Assembly (NCBI RefSeq): GCF_018687715.1
Contig: NC_056756.1
Coordinates: forward strand, 2,728,001 to 2,792,000
DNA length: 64,000 bases
Direction: 5' to 3'
Origin: Carya illinoinensis
Taxonomy: Eukaryota; Streptophyta; Magnoliopsida; Fagales; Juglandaceae
The translations under genes were made by a program, and so were the position numbers. Below the pieces are notes generated by a model. It was not told where the DNA came from, made no database searches, and was given only the letters and a program-made list of their open reading frames with translations. This document shows, piece after piece, positions 18,577 to 30,103 of this stretch. How positions within the stretch are numbered: the stretch's first letter is position 1; the number at the start of each line of letters is the position of its first letter.

Positions 18577-19465
18577 TGCAATTTATGAAGTGCCAGCACG
18601 TGAGTGAAGGGCTGTTATTTGGAAAAAAGTAGACTGACGGCTTAAAAGCGTCTCTCTATTCAAGTTCTACCCTCCTCTTTGAGAGTTCTCAAGAGAGCAT
18701 GGCCCCGCAGAGGGGCTAGTAAGTCAACAAGTGGCATATTTCATGCACAATAATTCGATACGTATTTCGAAAGTGAATTTTCTGATCTACGAAAAAGACA
18801 GAAGAAGGTCATAGTCAAAATCTGGTAACTTGGGAATTCCTAGTCCTTACCAGCCCTGGGAAAGGAAAATACCTTGGAGTATGTAGATGCACTGATGCAG
18901 TGCACTTCATCTAAACATCCAGCCTAGAGTCAAAGCTGGACCTAATTTGTGGAAATCTTAGACCCTGGGAGATGAGAGGAAAGGTGTCGCGACTAGCGCG
19001 AATTGGGAATCCTAGATCAATTAAATACGCATTATCCTTGACCACCAGCTTCCACATGTGGAAGTCACCTAGGAGTGAGGTAGAGTGGTCGAAGATAGAG
19101 GTGGAGACGTAAGATGTGGCAGAGGGAAAGAGGGATGTCGGGAAGCCATTGCACAGTGTGTGCATTTATTAGTACTGAAGACAACGAATAAGGTGGGTGG
19201 GGAAAGCCTGTAAGGGGAAGGTGAAGTGGATTGCTCGACATAACGTTGGGAAGTAAATTTGGAAGGGTCTCACCCCCATCAATGCCATCATAGAGAAAAT
19301 TAAAAAAACTTCCATATTATAATATTTTTTGACAGTTTTGGGACGATCTCGTCTATTCTACCTCATCACATTTTATATATATTTAAGCAACCAAAAAAAA
19401 AAAAAAATGCTTTCATCTTTACACTTCCTTCCCGTAACACCCAAAATTAAACCCCCTCCTTCAAT
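18577..19465. other. Intergenic sequence with a possible second MULE end
   Basis: At about 18610-18661 a degenerate copy of the MULE right end appears (GGGCTGTTAT, then AGACTGACGGC, then AAAAGCGTCTCTCT). The rest looks like decayed mobile DNA; an ORF at 18911-19165 (-) has no recognisable domain. The last part next to 19466 should hold the 3' UTR of the TIN1-type gene. Confidence 0.4.
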
Positions 19466-21880
19466 TTACAAAGTGAATGGGTCAGAAGGAGGATGAACTA
19501 TAGGGGTCTTTGACATAGTCACATTCCCCACAACCAGATTTGGTGCCATAGTGTCCTCCACAAGTACAGGGTTAACCTGTGTGATTTTCTCCGGTACAAC
19601 CTTCTCACCATCCACCTTTGCCAGAACCTCAAAATGCATTCTCACTCTCTCCGGCTTCGTCCTCCACGCAGGAAAATCCACCAAATCAAACCCATCTCCT
19701 TCTTTCAACTTCTTCTCAACCCCAAAACCTATCTTTAGAGACGTCTGAGCTGACACGTCTGCCTTCAACAGCCTGAAGGAACCTTTCTTGTGGGCCTGAG
19801 GACCCAGCACAGAAGAGAGCAATGCCTCAAAACCAAGCAAGTTTGAGTTTGAGCCATTGACAGAAGCAAGAGGCCACATAGTCGTAAAATGATTTGGAGT
19901 GAGAAGGGTGGCTTCTTCTTCAAGATCAATAGTGGAAAGGGCCTTTGATGGTGAGGATAACTCCACAAGACCTGGCGCAAGACGCTTGAGCTTGAGCCTG
20001 TTAGTGGAAGAGGATGAAGATGAGGCAGGGCTTGTAAGTGAGGTCGGACCGACAATGCGAAGGGAAAGGAGCGGAGCACCTTGAGTGCGAGAAGCATGGC
20101 GGAGCCGCTCCGCCAAGGTTAGAAGACCAGAGGCAAATCCATTTTGGGTTCGGTTTAATGGGAGTGGGAGATCAAGTGGGTGACGTAGGCTTACTGACCT
20201 AGCACCCTTGACAGTAACAACTGCACCATCTGCTAAAACAACTTTCTTCAAGACACCGGCTTCTACATCATGCTGCAGAAATAAATCAACAAAAGATCAA
20301 TGGTGCATTTCCAAAAATTGTGTCGTGTGTGATAGGGCTATGCCTATTTCTCTCATCAATCAAGTTCTTACTTACCGATCAAAATACAACATTTCCAAAG
20401 ATTGTGTCAGAGGACTTCTTACAGATCCTAAAATGAACTCACAATTATTTTTCTATGAATACGCAACTAGGCTTTCCTTTTTATCCTTTATTTATTATTC
20501 GATGTCATCTGAAAAGTAAGATATATATATATATATATATTCTTTTTTGATAAGTAAGAGATAAATATTATTCACCTGAATGAAATAGTCATACACAGGC
20601 TATGCCTATTTTACATTCTTCATCTTAGAAATAAGATATTACAGTCCCCTAGATAATTACATCCATAAGATCCCAGTTCCCAATAATATATATGACGCAC
20701 ATGCAGTTCAAAGCCACAAATAATGAAGAGAATATGAACCAAAATGAATTTCCATTATTTGACAGTGGAATTTTAAAGGCTGTTCATGCAATGGAAATTT
20801 ATTTATCACATGCAGGATTGAATAAAAGGTCAGAAGTCCATTCAAACACTTAAAAATCAGAGATGCATGTCTGATATATGGCCGACAGGTCCGAATTTAT
20901 ACACACCCCAGAACACCAGTTGTTTCAAATCCCATCTATACCAACTTGCAGGAATCAAAATGTGTTGAACAAACTTCGGTCAAGCATTTGATCTACATTT
21001 TTTCCCTATTCAAAACTCCAAAAATGACTAGAGATGTTATCACAAACCCCATTCATCCATATTGTGCTACATGATTCATTGGAATGTCACAAGGCTGAAC
21101 AGGAATTGCAAAAATATGACACTTTTTTTTTTTTAAGGAATGCAATAATATAGCACAACTTCTCATAATAAAGGCTCTCGAATTTAGTGAAGTCCGACCA
21201 ACATACTCTAGCGGCCTAGCCTATGCCCCAAATGACAGATCATACCGCAAAAAAAAAAAAAACACAAATCGACATAAAATGCAAATAGAAAAACTAACTC
21301 ACCGGCAGCGAGAGGCGCATATCTTTGGCGTCCTGAATCCAGAGCTCCATGGGTCCAGCCAATTGAAACGGAGCGAGTACCGGCAACGCGGGATCCGATT
21401 TCCGCCTCTCAACCAGCCCCTTCTGGTCGGCAACAGGTCGGCCTGGCTCCTCCACCCGGAAGATCGGCAAATCCACGTACTCCCAGCGATTCACATCCTC
21501 CAAAAGCTTGAAGGGGAGGACCTTATTGTCGACCTCTACGTCGAATTCGTACGCCACCGAATGGCCCACCTGGGCATCCCTCAGATCGAACCCGGAAACC
21601 TTAAAATCATCCGCCTGAAGCCCTAGTCCCTTAATGATCGCTTCCTTCAAGTCCTACAAGGATTTGGAATAAACAAACAAATGAATAAAATTCAAATTTT
21701 TTTAAAAAAAAAAAAAAAACAACAACTCATTTCTGTAGAGGGGGGTGTTTCACTTACAGCGATTGCTTTGGGGTAGGGAGCATTGAAATCCGGCGAGGAA
21801 TGCAGAGCCGAGGACGACGAAATTGAGATGGTAAGGACGAAGAAGAGGACTGATAGGAAAGCGAGGGATTTGGAGGCCAT
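19466..21880 (-). CDS. TIN1: TUNICAMYCIN INDUCED 1 (TIN1)-type ER-stress protein
   Basis: Three exons (21880-21758, 21653-21303, 20272-19466) sum to 1281 nt, 426 aa, close to the roughly 424 aa I recall for Arabidopsis TIN1 (At5g64510). The start MASKSL is followed by a hydrophobic signal peptide (about residues 6-25, ending SSSSALHSS), consistent with entry into the ER. The body contains DLKEAIIKGLG, AYEFDVEVDNKVLPFKLLED and NRWEYVDLPIF, which I recognise from this plant-specific, single-domain family. No enzymatic motif and no second membrane segment is visible. TIN1 is induced by the unfolded protein response; its biochemical role is not established. The promoter carries an ERSE-II/P-UPRE element (22064-22079), supporting the assignment. 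Intron 2 holds a retroposon tail. I recognise the family by memory of the sequence, not by a search. Confidence 0.8.
20543..20665 (-). mobile_element. Degenerate retroposon 3' tail in TIN1 intron 2
   Basis: TTCTTTTTTGATAAGTAAGAG, then a TATTATTCACC segment and CACAGGCTATGCCTATTTTA, resembles the tail seen at 4431 and 33086, preceded here by an (AT)n run. No clear target duplication could be found, so the outer limit is approximate. Confidence 0.5.
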
Positions 21881-22063
21881 CGGAGAGATCGATCGGATTG
21901 ATTCTCGAAGACACCGGAGGATTTTTTCCAGTTGCGAATTATGGCATAGCATATAGGGTTTTATGCCTAGGAAAGTTTTTGACAATAAGCAAATAAATAA
22001 AATTAAAAAGGACAATAATGGGAGGCCAGTGATGGCTCTGGAAGAGGGGAGGAGGTTTGGGGT

Positions 22064-22079
22064 GGTGACGTGGCCCAAT
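22064..22079 (-). promoter_or_regulatory. ERSE-II / P-UPRE element upstream of TIN1
   Basis: The minus strand reads ATTGGGCCACGTCACC. It matches ERSE-II (ATTGG-N-CCACG) exactly, and 14 of 16 positions of the plant unfolded-protein element P-UPRE (ATTGGTCCACGTCATC). It lies about 185-200 bp upstream of the TIN1 start, in the orientation of the gene. bZIP60 and bZIP28 with NF-Y are the known binders of these motifs. A further CCACGTCATC, the exact 3' half of P-UPRE, lies at 22174-22183. Confidence 0.75.
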
Positions 22080-22297
22080 GGGAAGGGAGGAAGTGATGCG
22101 AGAGAGGAACGTGATTGGTCGGGACTTGTTGGCGGGAGGAAGTTTTTTTGTGGTGTGTAATGAAGATTGGTTAGATGACGTGGTAGTAACGAACTAGGAG
22201 GCCGGTAAGGGAGGACCATTGAGAAAATTTAAGACGACGCCGTTTGATCTGTTCGATTGATTTGTGTACAAAAGGAGGCCATAAAAAAGGGGGTACA

Positions 22298-22371
22298 TGG
22301 CGTCGCCCGGGTTCGAACCGGAGACCTTCAGTGTGTTAGACTGACGTGATAACCAACTACACCACGACACC
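22298..22371 (-). tRNA. tRNA-Val (AAC)
   Basis: The minus strand folds into a complete cloverleaf. The acceptor GGTGTCG pairs with CGACGCC (one G-T pair), the D arm is GTGTAGTTGGTTATCAC, and the anticodon loop CTAACAC gives anticodon AAC. The T arm is TCCGG-TTCGAAC-CCGGG and the discriminator base is A. The TGGTGTAGTTGG-type A box and GGTTCGAACC B box are present. Length is 74 nt without intron. It lies divergent-side of TIN1, about 420 bp from its start. Confidence 0.95.
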
Positions 22372-25300
22372 ATCTGCGCGATTAGAAAAAGCTATATTTA
22401 TTTCACGCTATTTTAATTGATCTTTAGGGTCCGTATGACTGTAGATGGGCCTTAAGGTCACTTCCTCTTAGGCTCGATATGTAATTTTCAGGCTCACATA
22501 GCATTCCTCCCATTCAGGAAAAATATTGTTTGCAACAGGCCCATCTACAGCCATATGGGCTCTCCGGTCACTCCTTCTGAGGCTCGATATCTAACTGTCA
22601 AGCCCAAATATAAACATACCTCTCATTCGGAAAATATTGTTAAAATTACAATAGCATTGCATTGGTGTTAATATTGATTTATTCCCACTTTCAAGTATTT
22701 TCTTTTATAGAAATATCATTATCTTCATGAATTTGATAATCTATAACACAATAATTGATGTGATAATTTTTAAATAATTTCTATAAAAAAAAACTAATTA
22801 AAATACATAATATCAATCGATATAATTAAATATCACAGAGAGAAGTATCGTATTGTTAATTTCACAGCTCCTAACATACTCTAAAGTTGTCCAAACATTT
22901 TGGCAGATTTCTATTCCTTATCCTATTTCTTCCCTCTAACATTAAAGGGGAACAAGTGTGCAAAATAATAGACATTGAATTATAGAAATACTATAGCTAC
23001 AAGTTATCTATCATATTATATCATATCAAATCACGTCACTTTGTACGTTGATTTACTTTGACGGGATCTATGGTAACATTTTTCATTTTTGTTGCTTTCG
23101 GCTGTTCACGTTTCATGCCTTTTCAACAATTTTATATTTTCGCTATTTTATAAATAAAATATAAAAAATAACCTTAAATTATTTAATGTCATATCGAAAT
23201 AATAAAAAGAATAATAAGAATTGAAATGACGAGTAATATTAGTCGCTATCTGAATGTATTTTACCACATCCAGTTTGAAAGACCAAGCCAACATTTCTCA
23301 CAGCTCCCAAGTAGAGCCATGAAAATCAACACGCTTCCAGCTTTCACCCACTCAGTTTGCCGGTGATTTGTTATGAGTATATCCATACGTACAGAAAAAT
23401 TAATTATTTGAAAAACCAGCTAAGCAAAGCTTGATGATCATTAACGTCCACAATTAATATTCCTCAACGGAACGCAACACATGACCAATTAGTTCCAGTA
23501 CTCCAAGAAAACTGGAAATTAAGGTTGATAGTACTAAATTCATGAAGATTCTTGATTTGAAAACCCATTTTAGTTGCTTCCTTAATCGGTAATGAATACT
23601 AAACGATCTAGTCTAGCTACCCAATAAAGTCAAAAGAACAGGTGCACGTAGAATTCAAAGCTAAAAAGGCCACGTAGAAAAGAGTGAGACAGGCTTTCGA
23701 TTTTCAAATCTTTGAAAACGATCGATGGCACTGCTCATAACCCTAAAATCAATGGAGTTTTACAGTGCTACTTGACCTGGAACTCGTATAAGTACGGCAT
23801 GCAGCAGTACCGTCTAACATCCATGCTTCAAGGTCAAGGTCGAATATCGCATCTAATTTCAATTTGAATGAGTAGAATACACACACACACAAACAGAGAA
23901 CAGACAAGCTTCAAGGTAGAGTCAATGCTAACATGGCAATGTTTATCTTTTCTTATTCTTAGTTGTAAGCATTATATATTTATATCCAGTACTGGCATGG
24001 CATCATGTTCTGCTTGATCCTCTTGTCTTCTGCATGCTTGTTTCCAACCAACAGGGTCCCCATATTCATTCGGATCTTGCCAATTCCATTGAAAAATATT
24101 AAAAGCTAGCTGATAATATTGTTCAGTAAGTCTCAAATAGTAGACATGCATATTTTCTTCTTGGAATTATAATCCTATTGAAACCACTTAGAAAGGTATA
24201 CTTTTTTCTTAATTTTTTCTGTAATCAATCTATGTGATAGTACGGCTATAGTATTTTTCTATGTATTCAGAGAATCCAAAAATATATCTCTTCGGAAACA
24301 GGCAAGAAACATTATTTTCTCCAATTAAGGAAAACATAATTAATTCTATTTAGTTAGAGAGAGAGAGAGTCATCGCAAGATCATAATCTTGTGTGGGGAC
24401 TGAGACAACACAAAATGCTTTGTTAATGCAAGCAACAGTCATTCCCGTTTTGATACCCTTATCATATTCCATATTTTCATGACTGTCAATTCTTTCCAAG
24501 TCATTATCAGATACCAACTCAGTTTCGTTTCTCTCATCTTGGTAATAACCCTAGTTCTCAACTTAATGGCATGAATGATTCAACGGATCCTTGGCCTACT
24601 AGTAGGTATGTATATGTGCAACTGTTATATCTGTGATTACTAGAATATCATTTCATTTGTTTTGTTGCCCAAGTAGCTTAGTCATCACGACAACCATATT
24701 ATAAAAAAGAAGCCACAAACTGAAAATAATTGCAGAGAGATTTAGTACAAAGGCATCTTCTAGCACACAGGACAAGAGATGTCAATTATACATATAACCT
24801 TGAAGTTAGAATGCAACAGTTCTATTTTAAATTTTAGGTGCCCCTTGTGACCTTATAGGCTGAATTATGTCCAAACGCCAGTAGTTGGGGAGAAAAGCTT
24901 GTTGTGTTTCCTGTATTTTCATTACTTTTCCGCAGAGATGATGACCTTGGTGTGATTGATACCAAATTAATTGCTTTCATTCTCAATATACTCCAAAAGT
25001 TGTCAAAATGAGAAGATGTCCTCAGTATGTCATGCTTTTGTCCCTCTCAATTATGAATTAATGGATTTTCTCCCAGTTATTTCGTTTATTTTACCAAGAC
25101 ACAATTTGTCACACAATGAAGCAGGGTGTGAACCATCATCGGCACCAAGTACCACGGCAACACTTGCAAGCCAGAAAGGAATATCTGCAAACATTTGCAA
25201 TGATGAAGCTCAGTAAAGCTTTGCAACAATTTGAAGAGGATCAGGAGAAAGAAGTAGAGCAGAAGGCAGTTGTGTGTGATTTATAGTTCTGTCAGATTCG

Positions 25301-26099
25301 ACAGTTAAAAACTACTTGAACTTAGCAGCTGAAATGCCTATCATTTCAAGCATTTAGCATTAAAAATATCTTTAGACCAGTTGTCTTCAAGTTCATGTTT
25401 ATTCCACAATGGCCATTACATAATATTTCGAGTTTGTGTTTGACATTCTTGCATATATGAATACAAAAATTCTATGTTCTTTTGTGAGTATGAATAATTC
25501 ACGGAAGATGCATAAAAAGTCACAATTATTGCATTATATCAACTGAAACTGTTACAATCCAATGACATTACAGCATTACAGGGAGAAAAGAGGTCCAAGA
25601 AGAATTTTCTTTCAAGGTACCCCTAAAACATGACAAGGCAACAACTACTGAAACAGAGGCCTGCTGGTCTACACTAAAAAACCATTTTCCCTCTTCAACC
25701 ACTTTAGGAGAGAAGGGGGCACAACACAGTTTCAGTTGACATTCTTTCAACATCACACACAAAAAAAAAAAAAAAAAAAAAAGCCCAAACAAGCTGTCAT
25801 GTCACTCTTTTTATACAGGTGGGTCATTAACATGGTCAAGAATTTAACCATGCAAAAATTAACAAAAAAAAAAGAAAAAAACCCACCCGATAAATGGACC
25901 TCACAGCAAACAAGCTTAAAAATAGATGGTCTAAGATGGTAAACCATTACAGGCCCTGTAAGCAGAAATTAAGTAAAAAGATAAGACAAGGATCGATTGT
26001 ATATTTGAGGATTATTCCTAGTCTTCTGAAGCTTCTAGCAGCAGCAAAAAAACTATGAAAGTGTTTATTCCACATCTTAGATGAAATTGCAACTTCGTT
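22372..26099. other. Long intergenic region
   Basis: AT-rich sequence between the tRNA and the bHLH gene, with no coding region I can support. It contains a 110-bp-spaced imperfect duplication (about 22446-22640), an AC-rich tract near 23880, a GA run at 24357-24370, and long A runs near 25760. The end next to 26100 should hold the bHLH 3' UTR. Confidence 0.55.
22446..22640. repeat. Imperfect tandem duplication, period 110 bp
   Basis: GGTCACTTCCTCTTAGGCTC at 22456 is repeated as GGTCACTCCTTCTGAGGCTC at 22566. Flanking blocks also match (GATATGTAA with GATATCTAA, CATTCAGGAAAAATATTG with CATTCGGAAAATATTG). Two copies, diverged, with no associated ORF. Confidence 0.6.
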
Positions 26100-27987
26100 T
26101 CACAGGATAAGTTCAATAGCTGAGCGCAGATTCGTCACAAGATCCTTTACCGTCAGGCAGAATCCCTCATCCATCTGCACAATGTTAAGAGGACATTCAT
26201 GGGGGAGAACTTTTTAAAAAGAAAAATTCTGGTTGCGTGTCGTGTGTGTGAGGCTTCATTTAGTGCAATTATTTTCATTTTTAGAGACCTTTGAACAAAA
26301 ACAATCTTTTCATTGCAACACCAAAATTAGGACTTACGCCAGGAGCACGAAAACGTATTGAATTTCCACTCTAAGAAGCTACTATACTTTAAAAGATTTG
26401 TGGTTGGAAATCCCCAGATTCGGTCCATGGAAGAATTTAAGAAATAACCTGAGCAATAATAGTGATATCAAGAGCAGAACTCCCAAATGTCATGACACTG
26501 CTATTAATGACTGTTAGGTGGAGCTTCTCAATTTCAGTGACCGATTTCTCTAGCACTCCTTTCCTTTTCTCGCAGTGAATTCTTATGAGGACATTTTTGT
26601 CACAGAACCTTGCTTCAATTTCTGGTAGATGCTCATCGAGCGGTTCGCTGCCTGAGATGGAGTTGTCACATTCAACGAAGAGTTGAGACTTCTTTACAAA
26701 GACCACTGATTCTATGTTTTTCTTCGTAGTTTGTTCCTCAAGTGTCTTTACTCGCTCTTGCAGTTGTTTCAGGTATTTAATAGCATCACCAAGAACAGAA
26801 GCCTTGTCCATCTATCAACAACATGAAAATTTGAGTTTGCATTGATAATTCTTTAGCAGAAACACTTATATTTGAATCATGTATTACTAATCTCTTGCCT
26901 TTTTTCAGATGAGTTTGATCGAACAATTACAACTGAAAATGACAGAGAAGGAAAACAAGATATATTTTATACAGAGGCGGTTTAACAAGGCTGGCAGATA
27001 ATTTAGATAAGATACCTAGAGGATGTAGTCAAAGAGATGGTATAGTCCAATTCCAGCTTAGCAATTATATATATATATGTATTGTTTGAAAGCTAAGTTT
27101 ATACTTTCTAATCTCATTTTCTTTTGTGTTCTATCAATTCTGGGATAATAAAAATATAAACAAAAGAACAAAATAATCCAAGAGGCAACATCAAGAAAAC
27201 AAAATTTTTAGTGAATCTGATACCTTCTTCAGGCCAGGAACTATAGCAGACAAAGCAATGAACCGCTGGCTGAGCTTCTCTCGCCTTTTCCTTTCTGCTA
27301 TAATGTGATCTTGTGTTTGAGAAAGTCTAGTGCTTGTGCTAATCCTCTTACCACCATGGCAGGCCTTAAATACATAATTTTGGTTCCCCAAGGAACCTTG
27401 AGAAATTAAAATATCAGAAGGAAGGGTATTCACGCTCTGGGAACATACTGCCTCCTCTTTAGGCTTTACAATCCCCATTTGATTTGCATAGTTCGCATTG
27501 GCAAATGATAGAACGTTTGGAGTAGGAGGAAGTTGGGGATATGATGCATCTTCAAGTTTGTAAGAGTTCCAGCCGTTGGATTTGAGCTGTTTCATGGGTA
27601 TGTCAGTACCAGTCTGAGGAGTTGCCATGGCGTTTTTGAGATTGAAGTTTGGTTGAGTGAATGAGTGTTGCAAACTCTCTCCAAATGTAGCTGCTAGTGG
27701 TAGTATGCTGAGCTCATCAACAGAGTTCATGTGCCACTGATTGATGAACCTAGGATCCTCCATACCCTGCAAATTTGATATTTTCCTCGTTATCATTATC
27801 TTATAGCACTCGTATATAGAATACCAACAATATTGACTTGTTCAAAACAAAAATTTTAGTAACATCCTTATTCATAGAATTCCATTAAGGTTGCAGAAGT
27901 GCTTCTAGATTTCATGGATAATCATGATTGCAGAAGCACATTACCCCTTACCAGTTCAGATAACCCTCCTATGGAAGAAATCTCCAT
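26100..27987 (-). CDS. bHLH transcription factor, group IVa (bHLH18/19/20/25 type)
   Basis: Nuclear DNA-binding regulator. Four exons (27987-27952, 27766-27224, 26811-26449, 26174-26100) sum to 1017 nt, 338 aa, typical of the subgroup. The bHLH domain spans about residues 166-215. Its basic part HIIAERKRREKLSQRF has the His-Glu-Arg pattern of E-box/G-box binders, and the helix-loop-helix follows with MDKASVLGDAIKYLKQL. The intron just before MDKAS is characteristic of this group. The C-terminal third (RFCDKNVLIRIHCEKRKGV, then the IEKLHLTVINSSV stretch) is the ACT-like dimerisation fold. Arabidopsis members include NAI1 (bHLH20), which controls ER-body formation, and bHLH18/19/25, which act in jasmonate-linked iron response. 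The 12-residue first exon MEISSIGGLSEL fits the family start. I cannot say which paralogue this is. Confidence 0.9.
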
Positions 27988-30103
27988 TGGAAGAACTCCT
28001 TATTGATCAAGAGAGCTCAAGGAAGAGTCCTGCATGAGAAGTCAACAATTAAAGCTGGTTAGTTGGGTTTTCAATTCTAATAATCCCATCTCCGAATAAC
28101 AACAAACAGGCCATCAAAAGTGTTGCTAAGAATGTAGTCTTGGTAATAAGAAAGCTCACCCTTCAGTAATGACCAAAGCTTTCCTTTTTCCTTGCCCACT
28201 AGAGGATAGAGACCGTCAGCTTCTTCAACATTGGTAGTTCTGGTTCATTATATAGAGGATTATAGTTGCACGCTCTTTATCACGGGTTGTTGTTGTTGTT
28301 AATTGGCCATAGACATTCTGATACTCATTGTTTATTGCAATTATGCATAGGAAAATCACTTATTATATCCAAGCGGGTCACTTCAAGCTGACAAATTGGT
28401 ACTCATCATAACCCATAAGTAAATCACTTTTGTTGTTTTGTGGACTTTTAGGAGGAAGCTTCACCAACTAGCCGCTGAAATTTCATTCAATCCTTCGCTA
28501 ATCTACACACTAATCCTAAACATGTGGCCCCTCACAAAAGTCTATCATAAAGCTGCCGACCCCCCATCTTATTTTCTTCCTTCACATTCAAAATCAAAGC
28601 CAGTCTGTTTACACAAGCTGGTAACCCAACCCATAACAGTTTAATCCCATGTGAGTTCAGACGTGTCATCTATACAAATAGGTTACAAAATAATTGGTTT
28701 TAATTCCAAAAGTTTCGTTTGACTTTGTATAGTTTGAACCAATACAGTGGTGATTCGTGGCCAAGTGCACAGATTGTTGAGCCACTGTGGCCTGTCAAAC
28801 CGACTCATAAAGAGGTCGGCTCATGATTAAATGGGATGACTCGGTATGCAAAGAAATAGTGGTGTATGAAGAAATTCAAACTGGAACAGGGACATATATT
28901 CTTTTGAAAACAATCCGAGAAACTTGGAATCAAAAGTTGCTGACGTTGCTGAAGTCAGTAGATCAATGGCAGAGGCCTAAGTTTGACAACGTTGATTGCA
29001 AATGCAAGATCTGCTATATGGGTGCCTATCGGTCTCTACACCAATTTACAGTACCTCCACAAAAGTAGCCAAAAGGTGGACTTGGCAAAGTGTGAAATGG
29101 CTTGATTGCAAATGCAAGATCTGCTATATGGGTGCCTATCGGTCTCTACACCAATTTACAGTACCTCCACAAAAGTGCGTAAAAGGTGGACTTGGCAAAG
29201 TGTGAAATGGCTTGATTGCAAATCCAAGATCTGCCATATGGGTACCTATTGGTCTCTACTCCAATTTACAGTACCTCCACGAAAGTGGGGAAAACGTGGA
29301 CTTGGCAAGTGTGAAACGGCCGATCATTTCATTTCTAATTTCTACGCAGCTGCATTTTGATATCAAGAGTCCCTAGCAATTACACCATCAGGATACATAC
29401 GAGAAAGGGGTCCAGCCAGCATTCTTGGAAGTACTTCCATGCATGATACCTAACTTCCGTCAACATCAACCTAACTTCCAACATCAACCAAAATTCTCGA
29501 CTCTTGAGATTAATCCACCCATAGCTCTCTCATTACATTTTGAGGGCATGTTTGGAACTTTCTACTTGTGCTGCCTGTCTTTCGATTATGGTAATATATA
29601 ATCTGTGTTACATTTTGGGCGAAGATGTCAAGAGATCTAGTGGTTATAATGGTAATGTTAAAACTATAGTAGCAAACGCTGAAACAGGAAGAATTAGAAG
29701 TCCAAAATCTCGGGGAGACAAAAAAGCAGAACACCTGCGAGTTCATAAACTACAAGAGTTTCCCAATGAAGCTTTGTTAAATTACGCTCAACTCTTCATT
29801 TTTCCCATTATTAATGAGAACTTGTATAAACAGGTTCCTCGAAGTCAATTTTGGAATACAGGATAGAACATTGTACAGAAATTAAATATATATATATATA
29901 TATTCTATTTCTTTTCTATCTGATGGTAATCAATAATACACATGGGTAACTATAAATTGGACTGTTGTATCCCTAACCGATCAACGGTTTATACAACAAC
30001 AGATACAGGACCATAATAGAGTGAGGCGGCCACCATGATCGAGACTGGGGGAGAAAACAAGAAGCCAAGCTTAGCTGTAAAGCTGCACATCATGGCGATA
30101 ACT
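27988..30103. other. bHLH upstream region and unrecognised sequence
   Basis: The first few hundred bases should contain the bHLH promoter and 5' UTR. Further out lie a 110-bp tandem array (28994-29322) and a stretch near 29540-29866 with an ORF of 108 residues that I do not recognise. The last part next to 30104 should be the 3' UTR of the S-acyltransferase gene. Confidence 0.45.
28994..29322. repeat. Three-copy 110-bp tandem repeat
   Basis: Units start at 28994, 29104 and 29214 with GATTGCAAATGCAAGATCTG (third copy GATTGCAAATCCAAGATCTG). Units 1 and 2 differ only in a small block near AAAAGTAGCC versus AAAAGTGCGT; unit 3 has about ten changes and lacks one base. The pattern implies recent duplication of the first two copies. 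Short ORFs run through the array because 110 is not a multiple of three and the frames rotate. I see no evidence of selection on protein. Confidence 0.9.

Noticed and set aside
18911..19165. 84-residue minus-strand ORF in degraded DNA
   Set aside because: No domain recognised and it sits among mobile-element remnants; insufficient support for a gene.
28823..29360. Overlapping + strand ORFs encoding repeated LLYGCLSVSTPIYSTSTK-like peptides
   Set aside because: They arise from the 110-bp tandem repeat, whose period rotates the frame; there is no sign of splicing, start context or conservation.
29543..29562. GAGGGCATGTTTGGAAC, resembling the end of a Tourist-type MITE
   Set aside because: No matching opposite end or target duplication could be found nearby.
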